Below, in pieces: positions 1 through 9,880 of a stretch of DNA of 64,000 nucleotides. A program made the translations under genes and the position numbers. Origin of the DNA: Mesostigma viride (Eukaryota; Streptophyta; Mesostigmatophyceae; Mesostigmatales; Mesostigmataceae); contig RPFO01000715.1 in assembly GCA_009746045.1 (NCBI GenBank), forward strand, positions 557,949 to 621,948. Reading direction: 5' to 3'. The notes beneath the pieces are model-generated. The model saw only the letters and a program-made list of their open reading frames with translations, was not told where the DNA came from and did no database searches. The number at the start of each line of letters is the position of its first letter. Position 1 is the stretch's first letter.

Positions 1-274
1 ATGAAAGATCTTTATCTCGAGTTCACGTCCTTTGAATCATAGCTCCATAGCATATATTACGAGGCAGTTTTGTACTGGATTTTGCTTGTTCAAACGACAT
101 CCGAAAATGTTCTGGAAAAAAAAAACGTTGGGAAGCAGTCATTTATTTGTTGGGTGCAAGGGCAAACACGCAGCAGCACTGGCCAGATTCGCACGCCGCA
201 CGCGCAGTTACCCGTGTAAGGTAACGGCCATTGCATATTAGACGCTTACTATATTTATTGCCACACATGCGCGT
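1..274. other. No gene recognised
   Basis: Short open frames here have no recognisable motif or coding character. The sequence shared with the inverted copy at 4.7 kb begins only near 275. Confidence 0.5.
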
Positions 275-334
275 TAAAATCGTCTTTCTAAGACGCACAT
301 GCTGATATAATTTTCCGAATCTAAAACGCAATAT

Positions 335-1692
335 ATGGCGAACAAACGCGCCTCGACGCAACGCAGCCTGGCGGCTGCGCTCGGCAATGAAAATACGTCT
401 GCAGCTCCGGCTGCAGCTTCGCCATCAGGTCCGGAAGGCGGCGATGACACTAGTCGTGCACTGGTGGTCGTCCCGCAACCCCCCGGGCTTAACGCCTCGC
501 CATCTGCATCGCCTGACCCCAAGCGCACCCGCCCAGCCGACGACACAGGAGGGTCTTCACGCCCCCAATACACAGAACCGAGCTTTCGTCCCCGGCCTTT
601 CAAGGTCGCAGATTACGACTGGGACACCATTTCTCCGACCGATGCTATGCGCTGCATCTTCTTCGGGGATTACGCTTCGCTTAACGACCTGTGCCTCCAT
701 CTCTACTCCATCAATCGCCTCCTCGCCCCGGACGGCAGCCGCTGGGCCAACATCTACGGGTTGATCGGCGGCTTCCGCCCCCATCTCCAGCACGCCATCC
801 TCAACTCCCTTCTCCAGCGCTCTGACGCCGAGATCTGGGCTTCACCCCTTTCCGTCCCCACCCTCCGCTCCATCCTCACGGAAGCCTTTCAGCAGCACGT
901 GACCCCCCTTGCTGCCGACATAGCAGCAATAGGCGGCACGCTGACTGCTGAACTTCCTCACATTTCCACCGCCGCCGCCTCCACCTCCACTGCCATTTCC
1001 GCCTCCACTGCCGACATCAAAGCCCAGCTCCTCGACCTCGACCACCGCCTTCAAGCCACCGCCAACGCCCTTGAGAGCTTGCATGACACCGCCGGCCTCA
1101 CCGCCCAGGCGGTGAAGGACATCGCCGCCCAGCCGGTGCCTGCTGGCCCGGCCGGCGATGCTCCCTCCACCTGGGCGGACTTGCTTAAGCAGCACACCAC
1201 CTCCACCACCTCCACCATCTCGGCACAACTCAAGCAACAAGCCCTCGACCTTCGCGAGGAAGCCGACATCGCGCGGCGCAGCCACAATGTCATCGTCAAG
1301 CACTTCGACCAGCAAGCAGGTGAGACCTCCACGAGCCTTCTTGAGGCATTTAAGCGCGCCATTCTTGCCCCCATGTTACTCACTGGTGAGCTGGACATGT
1401 CGGCTGTCCGCCTCCCCCGCGCGCGGGGGAAGGCTGGCCCGGCACCCGTGCTCCTCACCTTTAAGTACATGGCGGACAAGCTGGCGTTCCGCCATGCCGC
1501 AAGAAGCTCTCGGAGACTCGCTTCACGCTGGACGACGACTTGACCCTGGCCCAGCAACAACGGCGACGCGAGCTATGGCCGACCTACCTTCAGCTCCGGC
1601 AGAGCGCAAGGGGGAAGCCGGTATACTGGAGGGGGGCGGTCATCCACGTTGACCACAAGCCCTGGCAGCCCCCTCCTGCCACCTCAGACTAG
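335..1692 (+). pseudogene. LINE ORF1-like protein, frameshifted copy A
   Basis: The frame opens with ATG at 335 and encodes an Ala/Pro/Ser-rich N-terminus, then a conserved block (YDWDTISPTDAMRCIFF, about residues 90-110). A Thr/Ser/Ala-rich helical region with heptad-like spacing (about 200-330) suggests a coiled coil. The C-terminal basic block is typical of LINE ORF1-like nucleic-acid-binding proteins. Near 1490 copy A has three bases where the inverted copy has four, so the frame runs into a stop at about 1543. In the shifted frame the conserved tail continues (LTLAQQQRRRELWPTYLQ, then VYWRGAVIHVDHKPW) to a TAG at 1690-1692. The family assignment rests on the QQQRRREL...WRG...VD pattern. 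There is no endonuclease or RT. Confidence 0.65.
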
Positions 1693-1859
1693 GAATAGAT
1701 ATACCAGTAGTGTAGATTAGTAAGGCTTAGCCTAGCATGTGGCCCACGCGCATGTGCGCCCATAATGGCCCCCATGGATGATGCCTTCAACATTTAGCCA
1801 TGCTTTGTCTATAATGGGACCCCCATGGATGTTGCATTAAGAATTTAGCCATGCTATGC

Positions 1860-2135
1860 CATGCAGAGAGATGCTCTCTGTCGAGAAGCCATGTCCTAGC
1901 TCTTGTATAGCCATGATGATCTTCCTCCCTCACAGGCATGCTCCCCCCTTACCCGGGCATAGCGTGATAGACCATGAGGGTGCAGGTGCCTTGGTGCACC
2001 TAGAGCAGGGGTAGCTTACATTCCCACCCTTGCATGAAGTAGCCTAGAATGTATTAAAAGCCATATGCCCCTTCTCAGGGCTATGTGCTACATCTACTCC
2101 CAACGGAGTGATGTTGATAATTAATTAATTAATTA
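1860..2135 (+). repeat. R1 repeat with (TTAA)n tail
   Basis: This is the 3' segment of copy A: a conserved stretch with AATGTATTAAAAGCCATAT and CTCCCAACGGAGT, then TTAATTAATTAATTAA. The same unit recurs at 2588-3020, 13985-14390, 16275-16585, 42905-43070 and 44011-44130. Confidence 0.75.
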
Positions 2136-2261
2136 ATGCGCGTTAAGTTCAAGACGATTCAGGACTAACATCATTTCAAAACTAGCAGCGGAATTCCCTT
2201 AATTTTGCTTTCCACGTTGCATGCGGTTTTCCGTTCGATCACGCGGCTTCCTCCACCCCAT

Positions 2262-2382
2262 ACATCATGGAATATGTGCTACATGACCCCCCCACGGAGG
2301 CATGTTATAATTTAATTTAATTTAATTTAATTTAATTTAATTTAATTTAATTTAATTTAATTTAATTTAATTTAATTTAATG
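2262..2382 (+). repeat. R1-related end with (TTTAA)n tail
   Basis: A TATGTGCTACATGA...CCACGGAGGCATGTTA motif leads into about 75 bp of a TTTAA pentamer array. Similar end motifs occur in inverted orientation near 14000-14045 and 44145-44190. The pentamer tail replaces the TTAA tetramer seen in copy A. Confidence 0.65.
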
Positions 2383-2389
2383 CGGTTTT

Positions 2390-2585
2390 CACGAAAAAGT
2401 CAGATTTATAAGTAAGTTTGCATGCGATCATGCGCATGGGCATGCCACGGAGTACTATCAAGGAGACAACTCTCTTAACCACGTGCGAGTAGTATGCTAA
2501 TGTCATTAGAAAAAATTTACACGAACATATACTTGATATCGTCTGCAATTTAATATATCGCCTGCACCATACCCCAACCATAGAG
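2390..2585 (-). mobile_element. LINE-B 3' UTR fragment
   Basis: Read on the minus strand this matches the LINE-B 3' ends at 43.3 and 44.7 kb (GGTATGGTGCAGGCGATAT-like start, then CTAATG...ATTAG and GTACTCCGTGGCATGCC). An extra segment of about 36 bp beginning TATCAAGGAGACAAC interrupts it near 2456-2492. Confidence 0.55.
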
Positions 2586-2820
2586 CCACTAATTAATTAA
2601 TTAATTAAAATTTTAAGAACATAAGTTCTCCGTTGGGAGTACATGTAGATCATATCCCTGAGAAGGGGCATATGGCTTTTAATACATTCTGGGCTACTTC
2701 CTGCAAGGGTGGGAATGTAAGCTACCCTTGCTCTAGGTGCGCCAGGGCCCATGCACCCCCATGATCTATCAAGCTATGCCCAGCTAAGGGGTAGCCTGTC
2801 ATGTGGGGGAAGATCATCAG

Positions 2821-2960
2821 CAAGGAGACAACCAGCGCAGGCCAGAAATCGGGAGAATCCGGACCATGGTAGCTCGAGCCTGCCGTTATCTTGTCCGCGT
2901 GTTCGAGGTGTCAGGATGATGAAGATGAATGGTGATGGAAATGTGTATCCTTGTGCATTG
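2821..2960 (+). mobile_element. R2 mini-insertion in R1
   Basis: The insertion begins with the fixed end CAAGGAGACAACCAGC and ends at about 2960 (TTGTGCATTG). The R1 host sequence AGATCATCATGGCTA is split by it, with a short repeated ATCA on both sides. This is one of the longer copies (about 140 bp). Confidence 0.6.
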
Positions 2961-3032
2961 ATCATGGCTACACAAGAGCTAGGGCATGGCTTCTCAACAG
3001 AGAGCAGATGTTTCTCTGCATAGGCATAACAT

Positions 3033-3097
3033 CAAGGAGACAACCAGCGCAGGCCACAAATCGGGAGAATTCGGACCATGGTAGCTCCACCGATGAT
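3033..3097 (+). mobile_element. R2 mini-insertion with ATAACAT duplication
   Basis: A 65-bp insertion starts CAAGGAGACAACC at 3033 and is flanked by ATAACAT at 3026-3032 and 3098-3104. It interrupts the R1 part of copy B just before GGCTAAATTC. Confidence 0.7.
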
Positions 3098-3275
3098 ATA
3101 ACATGGCTAAATTCTTAAAATGCAACATCCATGGAAGGCCCCATTATAGGCATGGCTTGGCTAAATTCTGAAGGCATCATCCATGGGGGCCATTATGGGC
3201 GCACATGCGCGTGGGCCACATGCTAGGCTAAGCCTGACTAATCTACACTACTGGTATATATTCCCTAGTCTGAGG

Positions 3276-4656
3276 TGGCAGGAGGTGCCTGCCAGGGCTT
3301 AAGTGGTCAACGTGGATGACCGGCCCCCTCCAGTATACCGGCTTCCCCCCTGCGCTCTGCCGGAGCTGAAGGTAGGTCGGCCATAGCTCGCGTCGCCGCT
3401 ATTGCTGGGCCACTGAGGGTCAAGTCGTCGTCCAGCGTGAAGCGAGTCTCCGAGAGCTTCTTGCGGCATTTAAGGAACGCCAGCTTGTCCGCCATGTACT
3501 TAAAGGTGAGGAGCACGGGTGCCGGGCCAGCCTTACCCCGCGCGCGGGGGAGGCGGACAGCCGACATCCGCAGCTCACCAGTGAGTTGCATGGGGGCAAG
3601 AATGTCGCGCTTAAATGCCGTGAGAAGGCTCGTCGAGGTCTCACCTGCCGGCTGGTCGAAGTGCTTGACGATGAAATTGTGGAGCCCTGCGCTGGGTGAT
3701 GTCGGCCTCCTCGCGAAGGTCGAGGGCTTGTTGCTTGAGTTGTGACGCGATGGTGGAGGTGGTGTCCAGAGGTGGTGTGATGCTTAAGCAAGTCCGCCCA
3801 GGTGGAGGGAGCATCACCGGCCGGGCCAGCAGGTGCCGGCTGGGCAGCGATGTCCTTCACCGCCTGGGCGGTGAGGCCGGCGGTGTCATGCAAACACTCA
3901 AGGGCGGTGGCGGTGGCTTGAAGGCGCTCAGTGGTCGAGGTCGAGGAGCTGCAGGGCTTTGATGTCGGCAGTGGAGGCGGAAATATTGGCAGTGGAGGTG
4001 GAGGTACGCGGTGGTGTTCCAAAGGTGAGGAAGTTCAGTAGCCAGCGTGCCGCCCAGTGCTGCCACATCGGCGGCAAGGGGGGTCACGTGCTGCTGAAAG
4101 GCTTCCGTAAGGATGGAACGAAGCTAGTGTGGGGGCGGAGATGGATGGAGCCCAGATCTCGCCATCAGAGCGCATGAGAAGGGAGTTGAGGATGGCATGC
4201 TGGAGTTGGGGGCGGGGGCACCCGAACAGCTGGCTGATGTTGTGCCAGCGGCCGCCGTCCGAGCAGAGGAGGCGATTGATGTCGTGGAGATGGAGGCACA
4301 GGTCGTAAAGCGAGGCGTAGTCCCCGAAGAAGATGCAGTGCATAGCATCGCCCGGAGACATGTTGGTCCAGTCGTGATCATCGACCTGGAAAGGTTGGGG
4401 CCAAAAGCGCGGTTCTGAGGGGGTGAAGACCCTCCTGTTTTAATTGTCGGCTGAGCGGGCGCGTTTAGGGTCAGGTGATGCCGATGGCGAGGCATTGAGC
4501 CCGGGGGGGTTCGGGGCGACCACCAGTGCACGACTAGTGTCACCGCTGCCTGCCGGACCTGAGGGCGAAGCTGCAGCCTGAGCTAGCTGCAGACGTACTT
4601 TCATGGCCGAACGCATCCGCCAAACTGCGTTGCGTCGAGGAGCGTTTGCTCGTCAT
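3276..4656 (-). pseudogene. LINE ORF1-like protein, broken copy B
   Basis: The start is the ATG at 4656 (MTSKRSSTQRS-like), with the same order of blocks as copy A. The frame is broken several times: an in-frame stop after SADN, shifts in the Ser/Thr-rich middle, and an indel near the end (VDH then LSPGR instead of VDHKPW). The segment around 3420-3591 keeps the frame that copy A lost (MADKLAFLKCRKKLSETRFTL), which locates the copy A frameshift. It is not functional as it stands. Confidence 0.65.
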
Positions 4657-4815
4657 ATATTGCGTAATAGATTCGGAAAATGATATCAGCATGTGCGTCT
4701 TAGAAAGACGAAGCGATAGTGATATTCACAGCTGAATTCGGGGCTCAAACGTGAAAGCTATGAGCGCCGCCGTCAGCCATGGCTACCTCGTGGCTCGTGG
4801 CTCGTGTAGCCTCGT

Positions 4816-5505
4816 GCACTGAAATTATATAGCCACTAGAGGGGGATATAGTTGTCTCACTTTTAAAATAATCCTCATATCTGAGAGCTCTGTCCTCTAC
4901 TGTACGTAATGGCAGACGAGCCAGTAGCTAGTGTGGCGGCTATCATCAGGGGCGCAATAAACTCCACCTGCGGACTTAGAACTACCCTTGCTAGCAATGG
5001 GCCGCGGGGCCCGTTGGGATAAAACAGGAGCATGTCCCTCAGGAAGGTGCTTATCACAGACGGCAGCCCATTTCTCCTAGTCTATCTTGCGGGCGCGGAG
5101 TACAGATAGTCCCAGCTAGAAGCCCTGCATGCATCCTCAAGCAGTTGTGTCACATATATAGGTCCGGGCCGCGCACATGCAAGTTTGCCAACGTACGTGG
5201 GTTGCGACGGGACACTCAAGGGGACCATGCCATATATGTAGTAGGAGGAGGTGTCTACCGGCCTGGTTCGCCAGTCCTAAGCCCGCCGGCAGGTCCCACA
5301 TCGGTATTCACCTGGTCTGTACATGTGGGGGCGCAAGATGGTCGGCAAAGAGGAGCTAGGCGGCGGTGGCGGATGGCATCCAGGTGACAAGAGGGAGCTC
5401 GCAGTAGAGCTCAGCCCGGGTGCGGCGCCGTCTTGGTAGCGGACGCCGAGGATGTGACGGAGCATTCGAGTGACAGTGCCATCAAGCTGAATCTTGCTCG
5501 GATTT
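4816..5505 (-). mobile_element. LINE-B 3' fragment
   Basis: Minus-strand frames read DGTVTRMLRHILGVRYQ (the region after the RT domain), then a Cys-containing block (RPGEYRCGTC) and MIDKEKWAAICDKHLPEGY in pieces. These blocks recur in the same order at 31.8-32.8, 43.4-44.0 and 55.1-55.5 kb. The copy is 5'-truncated, full of frameshifts and encodes no enzyme. Confidence 0.65.
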
Positions 5506-5859
5506 TTAGGAGCACTGGCAGGGGTCATGCGACAAAGCATGTCATAGTTGCCTCATTTCTTGCAGCTTTACATGACTTCTCTTGTGCGGAGCAACATTGT
5601 CCGCTGCGTAAACGCCATGCGGGGCCTGGGGGCTCGCTGCCGAAGGAGGGGGCCGGACATCCAGCCAAAACAGCACACTCACTCCGACGTGTGCCCGGCG
5701 CGGCACCTCCGGACGTGGAGCGCCGACTCCAAAAACGGGAAAAAATGTGTCCGGCGGCAGAGATTTGGCGACGGAGTGTACTCCAGTCGAAATTTTTAGG
5801 GCGGCGCGAAGAAAAATTTTGTGGAGCTAACTCCTCCCGCCGGTCCGGCGCCTGGTTTT
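5506..5859. other. No gene recognised
   Basis: GC-rich flank of the CACTA-type element. No coding or RNA signal was seen. Confidence 0.5.
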
Positions 5860-5879
5860 CACTAGGAACTCGGCTTTGA

Positions 5880-6190
5880 GAATGGGTGAGAAATGGTGAG
5901 AAAAAGGGTGAGAAAGGTGAGAAAAAGGGTGAGAAATGGGTGAGAATGGGTGAGAAAGGTGAGAAAAAAGGGTGAGAATGGGGTGAGAATGGGTGAGAAA
6001 ACACGTTTCTCACCCGGGTGAGATTGCCCCAAAAAGGTGAAAAAAGGGGAAAAACGTGAGAAAAATCTCAAAAAACAGGACGTGAGATAAGTGAGAAAAA
6101 CGGGAGGTGTGAAACGTGAGAAAATCAGGACGTGAGAAAAGTGAGAAAAGTGAGAAAAACAGGACGTGAGAAAAGTGAGAAAAGTGAGAA
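5880..6190 (+). repeat. Left subterminal GTGAGAA array
   Basis: About 23 copies of GTGAGA followed by A/T occur in roughly 310 bp, at irregular 8-20 bp spacing, in direct orientation. One reverse copy lies at about 6005. They probably act as binding sites for the element's own protein. Confidence 0.7.
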
Positions 6191-7302
6191 AACACAGCGC
6201 TGAAAAACACACCCATAATGCAATATGCTGGCAGCAGACACATGCATGCAGTGCCAGTAACAACCGCTGTTCAAAACAGCACGAACAATAATGATTTTTT
6301 CATTAAATGTTTGAATAATTTTAATGTTTACAGCTGCAAGAACCCGTTGATTCAACTATTCAACACTGTTATGGCGTTATGTACATCTTCGGCATTCAAA
6401 TATGCCTTTTCAACACAGTCTGTTATGGCGTTATGACATCTTCGGCATTCAATGCCTGTTCAACACAGTCTGTTATGGCGTTATGACATCTTTCGCATTC
6501 AATGCCTATCATCAAATACTATATGGTAGCTAGCTAACAAAGCGGGCCGGTCGACAGGGCGTCACATGCTGACTTGAAAGTGGAACCGCTTGCATTTTAC
6601 TCTCGTGGTCCCTGCAAGAAATAAAGCAAACCGACACAATATACGCAAGAGGAAAAGAAATCAGATCCTTGACATAGATGTAAGCGTTCTACAAGGATCT
6701 TGAGCTCAGCAAATGTGTATGGCAAATCATAATTCCATCAACATACAATTCTACACATCCATGCATGCAAGAGGCCGGGGGAAAAAAAACAGGCCCTTGC
6801 AGATAAACATCTATACCTTCAAATGCCAAAATAATGACACCTATAATTCCCCCTAAAATGAAAGCAGTGCAAGAGACAAAAAAGACATCAGATCCTTGAC
6901 ATAGACATCACCATTCTACAAGGAAGAGCTCACCAGCACCTAACGGTCCATGCAGCAAATGTGTAGAACCCAACACTCACTCTTATGGCAAAGCAGCCCC
7001 ATGTGGCAAGGCAGCACCATACACATGAATCACACCATGCGCCAGATGTCACACGAGCAAGGCACAACGTTGTCGTCGGATCAGAAAGCAACAAACGTGA
7101 AAACGCTAGCGGCCCAAATCTGAGATTCCGCGGAACACAGAAAATAAGAAAGCTCAGAAGCTACCAGCAAGGGATCGAACATATGACCTTTGGCATGATT
7201 TCGCGGCTGTGTGAGTCTCCTGATCCGAAGGCATCTCACTTAATTAACGTTTCGAAACAGCCAAACTGCGGAAAATCTCTTACCGGAGAGAGTTGCCAAT
7301 AT

Positions 7303-7500
7303 CAAGGAGACAACCAGCGCAGGCCAGAAATCGGGAGAATCCGGACCATGGTAGCTCGAGCCTGCCGTTATCTTGTCCGCGTTTTCGAGTCGTGCAGGAT
7401 TATGAATATGAATGGAGATGGAAATGTGTAGCCTTGTGCATTGAAATTACGGCTGGCTGACGTGAAGAGCGACTACATGACCTACACGGTGGGGCCGGAA
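7303..7500 (+). mobile_element. R2 element copy inside the CACTA element
   Basis: Starts with the fixed end CAAGGAGACAACC at 7303 and matches the 13148 copy up to about 7515 (GGGGCCGGAAACGGCTTGCTTGAT), after which the two diverge. I could not identify its second target duplication. Confidence 0.5.
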
Positions 7501-8049
7501 ACGGCTTGCTTGATTGTGTTTCATCGTGGGCAACGAGTCCAACAACTACTTTCTCTGGGCGGCAAACTGCGGCAAATTGAACGCAAACCTCATCATGAAA
7601 TCTTGACCGTCGAAATCTAACAATCCGACGACTTATGCAGTATGCCGCGTAATTTTCTGTTGCGGGAGAGCCGTTGGGCCGGTTCCCGACGCGGGCGACC
7701 AGTGGTTTGCGTTAAGTTAACTTAGCTGAAGTTCCCCAAGCCGCATGATGGCTCTCATCGACGGCCTCAGTCTATTGACGCGTCGGCCCGATTTTGGCGG
7801 CACCCAATTTGACCCCAACGGCACCTACCGACAAAGGGCATACGTACGTTTCACGCGCACCACGACCTTCGAGCTCTGCTATGGCGGTGGTGCCGTGGGG
7901 CCCGCATCAGACTGCGGGCCCTTATCTGCTTTGGCGGTGCTGCCGTTGGGCCCGCATCAGAATTCAGGCCCTTTATGCATGCGGGCCATTAATGCATGTT
8001 ACTTTTTTAGTCTTCTGCATACAAATATGAAGCAATGAGGTCGTGTCCT

Positions 8050-8350
8050 CTGGATTTTTGCACTGCAAATGGCATTTGCACCGTGTGCAGTTCCTGGACG
8101 TTTGGAAACATGCATGATGGCATGTGGCTAATGTAATGACTGACTAGCTAGACCGTTTCAGTGGTTTTTCATTTGCGGGTATTTCCTCGTAAATGGTGGG
8201 AAAGCGATCGCAGCAATGGTTCTCACCACTAGACACTCCCGGCCAGTGAAGCTCGAAAAACACGCCCTGATCAAGCAAGCTGTTTCCGGCCCCACTGTAT
8301 AGGTCATCTTACAGTCGCTCTTTGCGTAAGCCAGCCATAATTTCAATGAA
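8050..8350 (-). repeat. R2 long-copy segment, opposite orientation
   Basis: The reverse complement matches about 13270-13560, including GGCCGGAAACAGC, the CACCATTTACGAGGAAATA block and the GAACTGCACACGGTGCAAA block. It lacks the fixed CAAGGAG end. Confidence 0.6.
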
Positions 8351-8654
8351 CAAGGCTACACATTTGCATACTCTTTGCTTGGTTATCGGTGTGCCTTTGT
8401 TTGGATGCAGGGGGGATCGCTGTGCTGACACAACGCGGCAAGGGATTTGCTGGTAGAAGATGCCCTTCCCAAGGCTGATTACAGCGACCCTGCGAATGGC
8501 GACGAGGCCTACTGGTGAGCCTTGTTTTTTGCAAATGCTACTTACGCCGTCTGCTTTGGTTATTTTAATTCAGTCCTATTGAAAGGCGCCTTGGGATTAG
8601 CCATGCAATCATGTTTTACTGTCACAAAGCCAGCCCTAGTAATTAATATCTAGT

Positions 8655-9743
8655 TTGTTTGGTTTTACCCATCCGGGTGCCATGATCTTGCCGCCAGTAA
8701 AAGCGTCCTGTGTTGTATCTGTTCTATTTTTTTTAATAACCAATACTTGCAATAATAATACTCTTTGCTGGGTTATCGGTGTGCGTTTGTTTGAATGCAG
8801 GCGAGATCGCTGTGCTGACACAACGTTCAACGTGCTTGCATGGGCATCATTAAACCTGACGCCGCTTGTGCCGCAAGGCATTGTAGCGGCGTGTGGGGGC
8901 GTGAAGCGCTACGCGGATTCTTTCCACAAAGTCAGGATACACAGGTTCAACTACCGCACGGAGGCTGCGGACCAATCCCAGGGAAAGCGGCACAAGAATG
9001 CGGGAGTTGCGGTGCATGGCCCGGGCGGTGTAGACTTTGGTTTCATTACACACATTCTGAAGGCCAGGTTAGAGTACCCACGAGGGGGCTGGGAATGGCA
9101 GCTGTTGTTGAAGGTGGAGCTTTTTGATCGCCTTCATGTCGCTCACCTGCCCCACGAGAGGTTGGTGGTCATCAGCAGCGCACAGGCCCCCAGGTCGTCG
9201 TGCCTTGTGTTGCCAGGTGCAGTGAGCTCAGTTGGGTATGTCGTCGATGAATGCTATGCTCCCGAAATGGTGGTAATCCCTGCCAAACTGCCATGGAGCA
9301 TGGCACATCAGGCGCAATCTGCCCTCAGTAACCATGTGTATCACAGCGTGGCAGCAGATTTCCCCACCATGCCGCAGTTTGAAGTGATTGAGGAGGGTGA
9401 GCCGATGCCACCGCCACCGCCTAGTGGCAAGAAGAAAGGCAAGAAGAAGGGGTCCAAGAAGAAGAAGGTGGCAGCGGCAGACCTAGGTGATGGCGACGTG
9501 GTGCGCCGCGCTGGCAAGGCACCTGCTCGAGGGCGCAGCCGCAAGCGTGGTGCTCCCACAGATGCTGGACCTAGCCAGCCCACCGTTGTAATTGAGGAGG
9601 TCCCTATGGCAAAGAGGGCCAGTGGAAGGCAGCGTAAAGCTGTGAACTATTGCGACACTAGTGGGGATGACACTATGTCATCAGAAGATGATGTTGATGC
9701 AAGCAACCCCTCGGACAGCAGTTCTGAAGAAGATGACTATTGA
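8655..9743 (+). CDS. Uncharacterised ORF of the CACTA-type element
   Basis: The open frame runs 362 codons to a TGA at 9741-9743. The first 45 or so codons are probably intronic: a pyrimidine-rich stretch and TTTGAATGCAG at about 8800 look like an acceptor, so real coding likely begins near 8801. The middle is a compact globular domain (GGVDFGFITHILKARLEYP ... RLVVISSAQAP ... SSVGYVVDECYAPEMVVIP). It loosely recalls the C-terminal domain of Tnp2/KDZ transposases, but that is inference. The C-terminus has a lysine tract (GKKKGKKKGSKKKK, about residue 258), Arg-rich stretches suited to nuclear import, and an acidic Ser/Asp/Glu tail ending SSSEEDDY. A partial duplicate of the intron/exon joint lies at 8381-8450. 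I see no catalytic DDE residues. Confidence 0.55.
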   Translation: MFGFTHPGAMILPPVKASCVVSVLFFLITNTCNNNTLCWVIGVRLFECRRDRCADTTFNVLAWASLNLTPLVPQGIVAACGGVKRYADSFHKVRIHRFNYRTEAADQSQGKRHKNAGVAVHGPGGVDFGFITHILKARLEYPRGGWEWQLLLKVELFDRLHVAHLPHERLVVISSAQAPRSSCLVLPGAVSSVGYVVDECYAPEMVVIPAKLPWSMAHQAQSALSNHVYHSVAADFPTMPQFEVIEEGEPMPPPPPSGKKKGKKKGSKKKKVAAADLGDGDVVRRAGKAPARGRSRKRGAPTDAGPSQPTVVIEEVPMAKRASGRQRKAVNYCDTSGDDTMSSEDDVDASNPSDSSSEEDDY

Positions 9744-9880
9744 TTTAATTTGGGCATGACAGCATTGTTTATGGAATGATGTGCTGTTTTATATTGTATG
9801 ACAACCCTATATTAATTGCACCTTTGTGCACCCTATAATGCATATCAAAGTGGTGTTGAGTTTTTTTTCACGTTAAGGAC

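Larger units (their letters stand above)
275..2135 (+). mobile_element. LINE ORF1-only element, copy A
   Basis: The unit starts at a small hairpin (CGTCTT-TCT-AAGACG, about 283-297) that is also present at the start of the inverted copy near 4.7 kb. It carries one ORF1-like frame, then a 3' region with the R1 repeat, and ends in a (TTAA)n run at about 2118-2135. There is no reverse transcriptase between ORF1 and the tail, so it resembles a 'half-LINE' (ORF1-only) non-autonomous element. A microsatellite tail in place of poly(A) occurs in some non-LTR families. The exact 5' boundary is inferred from where the two copies stop matching. Confidence 0.6.
2588..4712 (-). mobile_element. LINE ORF1-only element, copy B (inverted)
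   Basis: The reverse complement repeats copy A from its 5' hairpin (about 4697-4712) through ORF1 and the R1 segment to a (TTAA)n tail at 2590-2607. By eye the two copies are alike over most of their length but clearly diverged. They lie tail to tail with about 450 bp between the tails. Two R2 insertions sit inside the R1 part (2821-2960 and 3033-3097). Confidence 0.6.
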
